A DNA stretch of 10,677 nucleotides from Candidatus Stahliibacteriota bacterium (GTDB taxonomy: Bacteria; Hydrothermota; Tepidihabitantia; B3-TA06). Below, piece after piece: positions 1-6,467 of the stretch; the first letter of the stretch is position 1; the number at the start of each line of letters is the position of its first letter. A program made the translations under genes and the position numbers. The notes beneath the pieces are model-generated. The model was not told the DNA's origin. It was given only the letters and a program-made list of their open reading frames with translations, and did no database searches. The stretch covers positions 1 through 10,677 of the forward strand of contig DAOVCF010000049.1 in assembly GCA_030670165.1 (NCBI GenBank). Reading direction: 5' to 3'.

Positions 1-1247
1 TCCTGCCATGAGGCAAGATACTCCTTCTGCCTGGGGGTGAGTTTATCTATCTTCACTCCCATCGAGCGAAGCTTGAGGACTGCAATCTCCTGATCCAGCC
101 TGGCAGGCAGGTTGTAGACCTTGCGTTCGAGTTCTGCCCCATGCTTGAGAATGTACTCTGCGGCCAGCGACTGGTTGGCAAAGCTCATGTCCATCACCAT
201 TGCCGGATGACCTTCTGCAGCGGAGAGGTTTATGAGACGACCTTCTGACAGGAAGTAAACCTTGCGTCCGTTTGAAAGGGTGTGCTCCACGACCTCCTTG
301 CGGACCTCGCGCTTGGCAACGGTGAGTGCTTCGAGATCGCGCTTTGAGATCTCAACGTCGAAGTGGCCGGAGTTGCAGAATATGGCTCCGTCCTTCATGT
401 GCTCGAAAATCTTAGCGTTGATCACGTCTATGTCGCCGGTCAGGGTAACGAAGAGATCGCCTAAAGAAGCGGCCTTAATCATAGGCATGACCCTGAAGCC
501 GTCCATCTCCGCCTCAAGCGCCTTTACCGGATTGACCTCGGTAACGATCACCTTGGCGCCCAGGCCCTTGGCCCGCATGGCTACCCCCTTGCCGCACCAG
601 CCGTAGCCCGCGATGACAACGGTGGAGCCGGCGATAAGGAAGTTGGTGGCGCGGATGATGCCGTCCAGGGTGGACTGGCCTGTGCCGTAGCGGTTGTCGA
701 AAAGGTACTTTGTCTCGGAGTCGTTGACTGCGATTACGGGATAGGTCAGTGCGCCGTCTTTGGCCATGGCGCGCAGGCGGATGACGCCGGTGGTTGTCTC
801 CTCGGTCCCTCCTTTGACGCCTGCAAGAAGCTTGCGGCGCTTTGAGTGAAGGGTAGAAACAAGGTCGGCTCCGTCGTCCATGGTCACGTGGGGCTCGATA
901 TCCAGCGCGGCATTGATGTGCTTGTAATAGTCGGTGTTGTTGACGCCCCGGATGGCAAACACCTCTATGCCGTAGTCTTTGACCAGGGAGGCGGCAACGT
1001 CGTCCTGGGTGGAGAGTGGATTTGAGGCGCAGAGACGGAGCTTTGCGCCGCCCGCCTTCAGGGTAAGCATGAGGTTGGCGGTTTCGGTAGTCACGTGCAA
1101 GCATGCAGCAAGATGTACACCCTTCAAGGGCTTTTCTTTTGCAAAGCGCTCGCGGATAAACTTGAGAACGGGCATGAACCGGCCCGCCCACTCTATCCTG
1201 AGCTTCCCCTTGGGGGCTAATGCTAAATCTTTAACATCGTAATCCAT
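1..1247 (-). CDS. ahcY: S-adenosylhomocysteine hydrolase, 3' end cut by window edge
   Basis: This cytoplasmic NAD-dependent enzyme splits S-adenosylhomocysteine into adenosine and homocysteine, removing the inhibitor left by methyltransferases. I translated 415 codons from the ATG at 1247; the reading is open to the window edge and ends KEYLASWQ, which resembles the final residues of the short (Thermotoga/archaeal type) family members, so only a few residues should be missing. Visible family motifs are HVTTETANL (51-59), NPLSTQDDV (76-84), GGTEETTTGV (146-155), the NAD-binding GYGWCGKGVA (214-223), NSGHFDVEI (292-300) and HPAMVMDMSFANQ (347-359). The Shine-Dalgarno AAGGAGA lies at 1251-1257. 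The gene starts 23 bases after the small membrane-protein gene and is probably the last gene of the metK operon, so synthesis and recycling of the methyl donor would be co-transcribed. A 225-residue open frame inside it is a shadow. Confidence 0.96.
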   Translation of the reverse strand, partial: MDYDVKDLALAPKGKLRIEWAGRFMPVLKFIRERFAKEKPLKGVHLAACLHVTTETANLMLTLKAGGAKLRLCASNPLSTQDDVAASLVKDYGIEVFAIRGVNNTDYYKHINAALDIEPHVTMDDGADLVSTLHSKRRKLLAGVKGGTEETTTGVIRLRAMAKDGALTYPVIAVNDSETKYLFDNRYGTGQSTLDGIIRATNFLIAGSTVVIAGYGWCGKGVAMRAKGLGAKVIVTEVNPVKALEAEMDGFRVMPMIKAASLGDLFVTLTGDIDVINAKIFEHMKDGAIFCNSGHFDVEISKRDLEALTVAKREVRKEVVEHTLSNGRKVYFLSEGRLINLSAAEGHPAMVMDMSFANQSLAAEYILKHGAELERKVYNLPARLDQEIAVLKLRSMGVKIDKLTPRQKEYLASWQ

Positions 1248-1270
1248 GAATCTCCTTATTTTCTGGTTTG

Positions 1271-1567
1271 TTAATCTTTGCTCTTTAGTCTAGTTTGAGA
1301 GAAGTAAAATCCAAAACTCACACCGAGAAGGGCGGCCTCGGCAGGAAGAATAACCTTAATGAATTCTAGCAAGCCATTTATCTTTGAGATGTTGCCCCCG
1401 GCCAATATCAACGCAACCAATGGAGCAAGTATGGTAACTCCGAAGATAACGATGGTCACAATAGAAAGGATTCCAGCAATCTTCTCGCGTTGTTCTTCTA
1501 TCGGTTTGGTAGGGGCTAAGGTTCTTCCTTTAACTTCTACAGTCTTACTTTTTGAATCACCCGCCAT
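1271..1567 (-). CDS. small two-helix membrane protein, function unknown
   Basis: I do not recognise this 98-residue protein. The first 30 residues are charged and polar (KSKTVEVKGR, then IEEQREK). Two hydrophobic stretches follow, about 31-57 and 66-90, separated by a short GGNISKING turn, and the tail is basic (RLKSKD). This predicts a hairpin in the inner membrane with both ends on the cytoplasmic side by the positive-inside rule. The ATG at 1567 is one base after the stop of the preceding gene, with a modest AAGGGG site at 1575-1580, so translation is probably coupled to it. Both genes are AT-richer than metK and ahcY around them. Its position between two methyl-cycle enzymes is unexplained. 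It could be a partner of the upstream RHH-like protein, a holin-like remnant, or an unrelated passenger. Confidence 0.72.
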   Translation of the reverse strand: MAGDSKSKTVEVKGRTLAPTKPIEEQREKIAGILSIVTIVIFGVTILAPLVALILAGGNISKINGLLEFIKVILPAEAALLGVSFGFYFSQTRLKSKD

Positions 1568-1568
1568 C

Positions 1569-1946
1569 TTACCGCCCCTTGGATTGTTTTTTTATCTGCT
1601 TCGATAACTCCTCGATAGCCCGCTTTAAGTCTTCGATTGGCTGATTCTCATATGTCATTACGCGGGCTTCACGTTCGGCCTGTATCCTAGCTATATCTAT
1701 ACGAGAATCATCCGCGTAACTGGTTAGTATCTCTTCTTTCCGTCCTCTGCTGATATCTATGTAGGTGCGATGCCCGCGTCTTCTCTCTTTAGCTATCCTT
1801 TTCAGAATCCCGAGTGCAAGACTTATCGTAGTACCAGTCTCTTGCCCTATCAGTCTAGCGATGTATTCCAGATCGTCGGCGGCTTCCTTGTCGAAATGAA
1901 TTGTCAAGGCTGATTTCTCCGCCTTAACGCTTTTCTTAGAAGCCAT
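1569..1946 (-). CDS. RHH-like small basic protein with C-terminal coiled coil
   Basis: This is a 125-residue basic protein. Residues 13-19 (ALTIHFD region) look like a beta strand, followed by helices at about 20-34 and 39-56 (KEAADDLEYIARLIG, then TTISLALGILKRIAKERRRG). That beta-alpha-alpha pattern is typical of ribbon-helix-helix DNA-binding proteins such as small antitoxins and plasmid repressors; the assignment is by eye only. Residues 84-120 are rich in E, K, R, I and L and probably form a coiled coil. Start: the ATG at 1946 has a strong AAAGGAGG site at 1951-1958 and lies 14 bases after the metK stop. The next gene begins one base after its stop. Base composition is low in GC for this window (23 G/C in 60 counted at 1681-1740), which suggests transfer. 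An alternative is a structural, non-DNA-binding protein working with the membrane protein downstream. Confidence 0.7.
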   Translation of the reverse strand: MASKKSVKAEKSALTIHFDKEAADDLEYIARLIGQETGTTISLALGILKRIAKERRRGHRTYIDISRGRKEEILTSYADDSRIDIARIQAEREARVMTYENQPIEDLKRAIEELSKQIKKQSKGR

Positions 1947-1960
1947 AGCTCCTCCTTTAT

Positions 1961-3124
1961 TTAGATGCCTGCGCGGTTTCGAAGCTCCTCCACCGCGTCA
2001 AGCTTCTCCCAGGTAAAGGTATCCTCGGTTCTGCCGAAGTGTCCGTAAGCGGCGGTTAGCTTGTAGATCGGCCTAAGCAGACCGAGCCGCTCGATGATGG
2101 CGCCCGGGCGAAAGTCAAACTCCGCGTTGATTATATCAAGTAGCTTATCATCATCGATCTTTCCAGTCCCGAATGTATCGATGGATACGGACGCAGGGTC
2201 AGGTTCGCCGATAACGTAGGCCAGGTTGACCTGTAACCGGTCGGCGAGACCAGCCGCTACCACGTTCTTCGCGATCCAGCGGGCGAAGTAGGTCGCCGAG
2301 CGGTCAACCTTTGTAGGGTCCTTGCCTGAGAATGCTCCGCCGCCGTGAGGTGCGGCACCGCCGTAGGTATCAACGATGATCTTCCGGCCGGTCATGCCGG
2401 TATCCGACTGCGGCCCGCCGATCACGAACTTGCCGGTTGGGTTGACGTAGAACCGGACGTCGGAAGTGTCCAGATCGGTGGGCAGTATGGGCTTGATGAC
2501 CTTTTCGATTATCTCATTACGCGCCTCTTCAGTGATCTGATGGCCTGTGGAATCGAGTATCTCGTCGGTGTGCTGCGAGCTTATGACCACGTTCGCGATG
2601 CGGCGAGGCTTGCCGTCTACGTATTCGACCGTAACCTGCGACTTGCCGTCAGGGCCGAGATAGCCAAGTATGCCCTGCTTGCGGACCTCGGCAAGACGCC
2701 TCACAAGCTTGTTGGCAAGCATGATGGGCATGGGCATCAGCTCCGGTGTCTCGGTGCATGCGTAACCCACCATGAGACCTTGATCGCCCGCACCGCCCCG
2801 GTCAACGCCCTGCGCGATGTCCGGAGACTGATGGCCTATCGCGTTCAGTATGGCGCAGGTGGCAGCGTCGAACCCGTAGCGATGATTGGTGTAACCTATA
2901 TCGGCAAGGAGCTTGCGCACCAGTACGGCAAGATCGGCGTAACCAGTGGTTGTAATCTCTCCCCCTACTATAACCAAACCTACGGTGATGAACGTCTCGC
3001 AGGCCACACGGCCTTGCCGGTCCTGACGCATCACCTCGTCAAGCACAGCATCGGAAATCTGGTCGCACATCTTGTCCGGATGCCCCTCGGTCACCGACTC
3101 TGAGGTCAAAAGTATCCTCTTCAA
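1961..3124 (-). CDS. metK: S-adenosylmethionine synthetase (methionine adenosyltransferase)
   Basis: This enzyme makes S-adenosylmethionine from methionine and ATP in the cytoplasm, releasing phosphate and diphosphate. The 387-residue length is normal for the bacterial family. Key motifs are present: ESVTEGHPDK (9-18, methionine/ATP site), GAGDQGLMVGYA (111-122), NPTGKFVIGGP (228-238), GGGAFSGKDPTKVDRSA (261-277, phosphate-binding P-loop-like segment). The start is TTG, not ATG: the codon at 3124-3122 is TTG, preceded by AAAGGAGG at 3131-3138 with six bases between, and the family N-terminus (KRILLTSESVTEGHPDK) begins right there. It is the first gene of a minus-strand operon followed by two small genes and ahcY. 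A good promoter lies at 3168-3195. I see no SAM riboswitch; the leader is only about 37 bases. The 252-residue plus-strand frame opposite it is a shadow. Confidence 0.98.
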   Translation of the reverse strand: MKRILLTSESVTEGHPDKMCDQISDAVLDEVMRQDRQGRVACETFITVGLVIVGGEITTTGYADLAVLVRKLLADIGYTNHRYGFDAATCAILNAIGHQSPDIAQGVDRGGAGDQGLMVGYACTETPELMPMPIMLANKLVRRLAEVRKQGILGYLGPDGKSQVTVEYVDGKPRRIANVVISSQHTDEILDSTGHQITEEARNEIIEKVIKPILPTDLDTSDVRFYVNPTGKFVIGGPQSDTGMTGRKIIVDTYGGAAPHGGGAFSGKDPTKVDRSATYFARWIAKNVVAAGLADRLQVNLAYVIGEPDPASVSIDTFGTGKIDDDKLLDIINAEFDFRPGAIIERLGLLRPIYKLTAAYGHFGRTEDTFTWEKLDAVEELRNRAGI

Positions 3125-3159
3125 CTACTTCCTCCTTTCATGTGAGGTTTCAAAAACAT
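3121..3159 (-). other. possible 12-codon leader ORF overlapping metK start
   Basis: An ATG at 3159-3157 opens a frame reading MFLKPHMKGGSS and stopping at a TGA (3123-3121) that overlaps the metK TTG start in the form TTGA. The ATG would be only about two bases from the predicted transcription start. The same stretch can fold: TTCATG and CATGAA flank a loop that itself holds GTTT/AAAC, just before the metK Shine-Dalgarno. Either may be chance in so short a sequence; translation is not shown. Confidence 0.2.
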
Positions 3160-3167
3160 GAATCAAA

Positions 3168-3195
3168 AGTATATCTCTGGAAGCTTATAAGTCAA
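3168..3195 (-). promoter_or_regulatory. metK operon promoter (sigma70 type)
   Basis: On the minus strand a -35 box TTGACT (3195-3190) and a -10 box TATACT (3173-3168) are separated by 16 bases. Predicted transcription start is near 3161, giving a leader of about 37 bases to the TTG start. The leader is too short for any known SAM riboswitch class, so control, if any, would be at the promoter or at the Shine-Dalgarno. Confidence 0.7.
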
Positions 3196-3291
3196 CTGCG
3201 GCAAGGGGAAAAGCCCTCGAAATGCCGAATACCTGTCTGGCAGAATGGATGTTACATACCGTGACTTTCCTTGAGTTCGTTTTGACGGGAA

Positions 3292-4449
3292 TCAGTTGCC
3301 CTTCCTGAAGTACTCGTCTACCCAGTGGTCTTTGGATTCTTTTTTGTCGCCGGATCGAGGAGCAGGCTGTGTTTGAGAAGGCTCAGGTGGAGAAGCGGAA
3401 GCGGCAAGCCCCACTGCCCCGGACGATGCGCTGAGACCCGCCGATTCCGCGTCCTCGGCCCGTGCCCAGGTAAACTGCTTTGCGTACTCACCCCCAAGGT
3501 TCAGGCTACGCAAACGCTCGACCCTGAGCTGGATGGGCGGGTGGGATGAGAAAAGGTTGACCTTGACCTTGGCTTGGGGCTTTTTGGGATTGATGCGGTC
3601 CTTGCACGCAGGTGATGAGATAAAAAGGTGAGCGGTTGCGGTTGAGGTGCGCTGCATCTTTTGATAGGTTGAGCCGATCTTTTCCAAAGCTCTAGCCAGG
3701 CCTTCAGGGTTGCGGGTCATCATCGCAGCAGATGCGTCGGCCAAGTACTCGCGCTGGCGTGAGATGGCGGCCCGGATGAGCATCACTGCCAGCGGCGCAA
3801 GAATAGCCAGAACCAGACCGATGGCCAGCCAGATAAGCGCCAGATAGCCTCCTCCCTTGCCTGAAGACCTTCGTCTGCCTCTCCCTAAGAAGAATCCCCA
3901 GCGCCAGAACAAATCGCGCGCAAGAATCACAAGCCCGATCATGATGGCAACAATAGTCATAAGCAGGATGTCGTAGTTCTTTATATGGCTCATCTCGTGC
4001 GCTACGACGCCCTGAAGCTCGGCCCGGTCCATCATTTCGTAAAGACCTGTGGTCACAGCGATAGCTGCATTCTTGGGATTTCTGCCTGTGGCGAAAGCGT
4101 TTGGAGCCGAATCGTGGATAATGTAAACCTCCGGCTTGGGCTGACCAGACGCGATGGCCATCTCCTCTACCACGTTGTGAAGACGCTTGTATTTGGCAGG
4201 ATCGGCCCTGCGCGCTCCGTTGGCAACCAGGGCCAGCTTCTTGGCGGCAAAGAAGAAGATAATGTTGTAGCCGACGATGAAGAGCCCAAAAAGGACGTAG
4301 GGGGTCAGGCTGTAAACCCCGTAGTAGTACTGAAAGAACCTTATGACCGCACCTCCCACCAGCGCCAGGATAACGGCGAAGAGAAGTATAAACCCGAACG
4401 TCCGCCAGCGGTTGGCGGCAATCATCCCATAAAGGGTGCGGCGTCTCAT
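3292..4449 (-). CDS. htpX: HtpX-like M48 family zinc metalloprotease
   Basis: This is an inner-membrane zinc endopeptidase of the M48B/HtpX family, linked to quality control of membrane proteins. The zinc site is intact: HEMSH at 151-155 (two His ligands and catalytic Glu152) and Glu234 in REYLADA as third ligand. Hydrophobic segments are at about 17-38, 49-70, 162-178 and 202-226, so the active site faces the cytoplasm as in E. coli HtpX. The family motif FSSHPPIQLRVERL is at 300-313. At 385 residues it is longer than the roughly 290-residue E. coli protein; the extra length is a Ser/Ala/Pro-rich, probably disordered tail from about 330 ending in DHWVDEYFRKGN. The start ATG at 4449 has only a close GGAG (about two bases away), so translation may depend on lemA, whose stop is 33 bases upstream. 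lemA-htpX pairs are common. Confidence 0.94.
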   Translation of the reverse strand: MRRRTLYGMIAANRWRTFGFILLFAVILALVGGAVIRFFQYYYGVYSLTPYVLFGLFIVGYNIIFFFAAKKLALVANGARRADPAKYKRLHNVVEEMAIASGQPKPEVYIIHDSAPNAFATGRNPKNAAIAVTTGLYEMMDRAELQGVVAHEMSHIKNYDILLMTIVAIMIGLVILARDLFWRWGFFLGRGRRRSSGKGGGYLALIWLAIGLVLAILAPLAVMLIRAAISRQREYLADASAAMMTRNPEGLARALEKIGSTYQKMQRTSTATAHLFISSPACKDRINPKKPQAKVKVNLFSSHPPIQLRVERLRSLNLGGEYAKQFTWARAEDAESAGLSASSGAVGLAASASPPEPSQTQPAPRSGDKKESKDHWVDEYFRKGN

Positions 4450-4482
4450 AGCTCCGTCCAGACGTTTAGGTGCTGTCAGAAA

Positions 4483-5043
4483 TTAGAACTCTACCTTGAC
4501 CGGCTCGCGTGCCGCCTCCGCTTCCTCGGGTATCTCCCAGAACTCGAAACGCTTGAAGGCAAAGATGCCTGCAAAGATTATCCCTGGGAACTTCTCGGTC
4601 GCGGTATTGTAGTTCATGGTCGCGTCGTTGTAGAACTGGCGGGCGAACGCTATCTTCTCTTCGGTATTACGTAGCTCCTCCTGGAGAGCCAGAAAGTTCT
4701 GGTTGGCCTTGAGATCGGGGTAGGCCTCAGCGACCGCAAACAGGGATTTTAAGGTCTCTGAGAGCATGTTGTTTGCCTTAGCCGCGTCCTGCACGGTCTT
4801 TGCGTCCATACCCAGCTTGCGCGCGGCGGTGACGTTCTCCAGGGTCTGGCGCTCGTGGGCCGCGTAGCCTTTGACCGTTTCTACGAGATTTGGGATCAAA
4901 TCGTAGCGGCGGCGAAGCTGAACGTCTATCTGGTGCCACGCGTTGCGCGTGCGGTTGCGCTTGACCACCAGCGTGTTGTAACCGATGATGGTGATGATGA
5001 TCAAGAGCGCGATGATGCCTATGAAAATCCACAAGAGTATCAT
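4483..5043 (-). CDS. lemA: LemA family membrane protein
   Basis: This 186-residue protein has one N-terminal membrane helix (about 2-22, almost only I, L and aromatic residues) and a soluble alpha-helical domain. The diagnostic LemA segment is present: RNAWHQIDVQLRRRYDLIPNL at 33-53 region, followed by VETVKGYAAHE, and the end REPVKVEF is also typical. The biochemical role of LemA is not settled; the protein is often encoded next to HtpX-type proteases, as here, suggesting a joint role at the membrane. The ATG at 5043 is preceded by AAGGAGG four bases away. The gene has its own promoter (5070-5097). The 84-residue minus-strand frame rich in His and Arg inside it is a shadow. Confidence 0.95.
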   Translation of the reverse strand: MILLWIFIGIIALLIIITIIGYNTLVVKRNRTRNAWHQIDVQLRRRYDLIPNLVETVKGYAAHERQTLENVTAARKLGMDAKTVQDAAKANNMLSETLKSLFAVAEAYPDLKANQNFLALQEELRNTEEKIAFARQFYNDATMNYNTATEKFPGIIFAGIFAFKRFEFWEIPEEAEAAREPVKVEF

Positions 5044-5069
5044 ATTTCCTCCTTGCGGTATTGGCCTTG

Positions 5070-5097
5070 ATAATAGGAAAGATTAAGGGCTTGTCAA
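5070..5097 (-). promoter_or_regulatory. lemA-htpX promoter, overlapping the secB-like stop codon
   Basis: A perfect -35 box TTGACA (5097-5092) and a -10 box TATTAT (5075-5070) are 16 bases apart on the minus strand. Predicted start of transcription is near 5063, leaving about 20 bases before the lemA ATG, which includes its Shine-Dalgarno. The TGA stop of the upstream SecB-like gene lies inside the -35 box, so read-through transcription from the TAC operon would pass straight into lemA. Confidence 0.75.
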
Positions 5098-5591
5098 CCG
5101 CGTTTTGTGATTTTCTTTTTCCCCTTAGTAGACACTGACTTTTTAGACGAGGGTTTTTGCCCCTCTTCTTTTATTTCGGCAGATGTTACCGCTGGGAAAT
5201 AAACAGTAGGGAGGTTTATGCGCCCCCAACGTGCACGGGCGGATGTGGAGGAAAGTATCTCTCTGGCAACGGTATACAAAAGCGCAGGTGCATTAGCGTG
5301 TACAAGTTTTTCTTCGGCTTCGCGGCTGGGAACATCAGCATCTACGACAAAGTACCCCGCCAGAGCAATAAGAAAAGAATACGGATTATTCTCGCCTTCC
5401 GTCGGTCTACAACGAAGCCCTAACACGCACTGCCACTTATGAGAAGCTTTATCATAGCAAAAGAAATCTGTGAAGTATTGAAATCCTTTGAAAAGATCAC
5501 CTACGGGTTTCTCTTCATCGTAATCTTCATTAACGCTGAAAGAGAGCTCGCGTAAAAAGTAGGTTTCGACCTGTAAAGGTGATCGTCTCAT
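5094..5591 (-). CDS. SecB-like chaperone of a TAC (toxin-antitoxin-chaperone) system
   Basis: A 165-residue SecB-fold protein, predicted to bind the unfolded antitoxin and let it neutralise the toxin. The SecB-like signature is residues 97-134: VHANAPALLYTVAREI, then the Ser/Thr/Arg-rich SSTSARARWGR and NLPTVYFPAV, corresponding to the segment of SecB that reads like ARELIS...LPPVNF. The N-terminus (QVETYFLRELSFSVN, 7-21) fits the first SecB strand, where substrates bind. Unlike export SecB of Proteobacteria, which has an acidic SecA-binding surface and tail, this one ends in a Lys-rich tail (about 145-165). The ATG overlaps the antitoxin stop as ATGA (5588-5591). Length is near that of M. 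tuberculosis Rv1957. The linked toxin and antitoxin are the main reason for calling it a dedicated chaperone rather than general SecB. It is AT-rich relative to lemA. Confidence 0.85.
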   Translation of the reverse strand: MRRSPLQVETYFLRELSFSVNEDYDEEKPVGDLFKGFQYFTDFFCYDKASHKWQCVLGLRCRPTEGENNPYSFLIALAGYFVVDADVPSREAEEKLVHANAPALLYTVAREILSSTSARARWGRINLPTVYFPAVTSAEIKEEGQKPSSKKSVSTKGKKKITKRG

Positions 5592-6058
5592 GCTACTTTA
5601 GCCTCTTCATAAGTCGGTATGCTTTCAAAATCTATTCCCTCTCTTAAAGGTTGAAAATCAACCTTCTCAATGGGTTGCTTTTTGGGAGCTTTCTCAGGTT
5701 TTTCAATAATATATTCATGAGGGATTTCAGCCCAACAGTGTTCATGATACTCTAATCTTGAAGCAACGCCACGGATCGGGACGAGTTTGGGCACTACTTT
5801 CATCTCCAGGGCAAATGCCAGTTTGGCCATGGTTTCCATGGTCATGTTCCAATTGGTGCGGAGCATCTTCGTTATCCACGCGGCACTGGTGCCCATCCTA
5901 CGAGCAAGTTCCGCCCGCGTCACGCCTTCCTCTTCCAGATACTTTGAAACTTCCTCCGCAAAGTCAAACTTCAAACCCTCTATGTGGAACTCCACATCAT
6001 TCAAGAGTTCCTGATAGTCTTGGTTTAACTTCGCTTGAAGTTCATCCTTGTTTATCAT
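5588..6058 (-). CDS. HigA-like antitoxin with C-terminal chaperone-addiction-type extension
   Basis: A 156-residue protein expected to bind and block the upstream-encoded toxin and to repress the operon. Residues 46-90 form a Xre/Cro-type helix-turn-helix: VTRAELARRMG, turn, then TSAAWITKMLR as recognition helix, followed by METMAKLAFALEMKVVPKLVP. The first 45 residues are a helical N-terminal extension. After the HTH, 66 further residues contain YHEHCWAEIPHEYIIEKP (104-121) and a Lys/Pro-rich, then acidic tail. In M. tuberculosis HigA1 a short aromatic-containing C-terminal segment (ChAD) makes the antitoxin need its SecB-like chaperone; the W109 region here occupies the equivalent place, which is inference from position. 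Both ends overlap their neighbours by ATGA, so the three proteins are translationally coupled. A weak point: ordinary HigA proteins also vary in tail length. Confidence 0.86.
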   Translation of the reverse strand: MINKDELQAKLNQDYQELLNDVEFHIEGLKFDFAEEVSKYLEEEGVTRAELARRMGTSAAWITKMLRTNWNMTMETMAKLAFALEMKVVPKLVPIRGVASRLEYHEHCWAEIPHEYIIEKPEKAPKKQPIEKVDFQPLREGIDFESIPTYEEAKVA

Positions 6059-6441
6059 GGATGCTCCTTATCCCAGCGGTCCTTGTACCGCTGTGTTTTT
6101 TTAAACTCTGCATTTCGCATAGTTTGACCTTCGTGCCTCTCACTGCCATGAGTAATAACACGAACCCCCATTTTGTCAGTAAAGCCGTAAAGCCTTGAAG
6201 GTCTTGTTTTATTCGATTTCATTTCCCAAACACCTTTGAATCCAGCCACATGTTCCATTTTTTCCCGATTTCGTACAGTACCTAGCTCTGATAAATGTTT
6301 AATTATTTTCCTTAATTCCTTATAGTCTTTTGGGTAATCCTTTTTCAAGTCTTCCATGAATTCATAAGCCTCACAAAGATATAAAACCTGACACTTCCCA
6401 CCTGGCCATGCAACCAAATATTCCAAAGAATCACCACTCAT
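6055..6441 (-). CDS. HigB/RelE-like toxin of a TAC system
   Basis: A 128-residue basic protein with the layout of Gp49/HigB-type mRNA-cleaving toxins of the RelE superfamily: helices at about 23-54 (EAYEFMEDLKKDYPKDYKEL), then strands around 68-88 (GFKGVWEMKSNKTRPSRLYGF), a strand VRVITHGSER (93-102) and a closing segment FKKTQRYKDRW. Residues that could act on RNA include K75, K78, R80, R83, R94, H98, R102 and H103; I cannot name the catalytic set. Length is close to M. tuberculosis HigB1. Toxin-first order is typical of hig operons. The start is uncertain: the ATG at 6441 has no Shine-Dalgarno and lies where transcription from the proximal promoter should begin, so it may be leaderless; a TTG at codon 6 is an alternative. 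The stop overlaps the antitoxin ATG (6055-6058). Confidence 0.86.
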   Translation of the reverse strand: MSGDSLEYLVAWPGGKCQVLYLCEAYEFMEDLKKDYPKDYKELRKIIKHLSELGTVRNREKMEHVAGFKGVWEMKSNKTRPSRLYGFTDKMGVRVITHGSERHEGQTMRNAEFKKTQRYKDRWDKEHP

Positions 6442-6467
6442 GTGAATGTTAACCTAAAAGTTAACAT
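6438..6467 (-). other. possible nine-codon upstream ORF overlapping toxin start
   Basis: On a transcript from the distal promoter, an ATG at 6467-6465 opens a frame reading MLTFRLTFT with its TGA (6440-6438) overlapping the toxin ATG as ATGA, the same arrangement that joins the three TAC genes. A GGGGG run about eight bases before the ATG could act as a poor ribosome site. The codons lie in the operator palindrome, so the frame may be accidental. Confidence 0.22.

Noticed and set aside
514..1191. 225-residue minus-strand open frame rich in Arg, His and Pro
   Set aside because: It is a frame-shifted shadow of ahcY, whose correct frame carries every family motif from 1247 to the window edge.
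2345..3103. 252-residue plus-strand open frame
   Set aside because: It is antisense to metK, has no recognisable domain, and arises from the GC-rich third positions of metK.
3196..3260. Terminator after htpX
   Set aside because: Only short imperfect stems (GGCA/TGCC, GGG/CCC) are visible on the minus strand, with no T run at a suitable distance.
3125..3291. SAM riboswitch before metK
   Set aside because: The promoter at 3168-3195 leaves a leader of only about 37 bases, and the conserved kink-turn and pseudoknot elements are absent.
3985..4674. 229-residue plus-strand open frame
   Set aside because: It spans the antisense of both htpX and lemA, including their intergenic gap, and has no ribosome site or domain.
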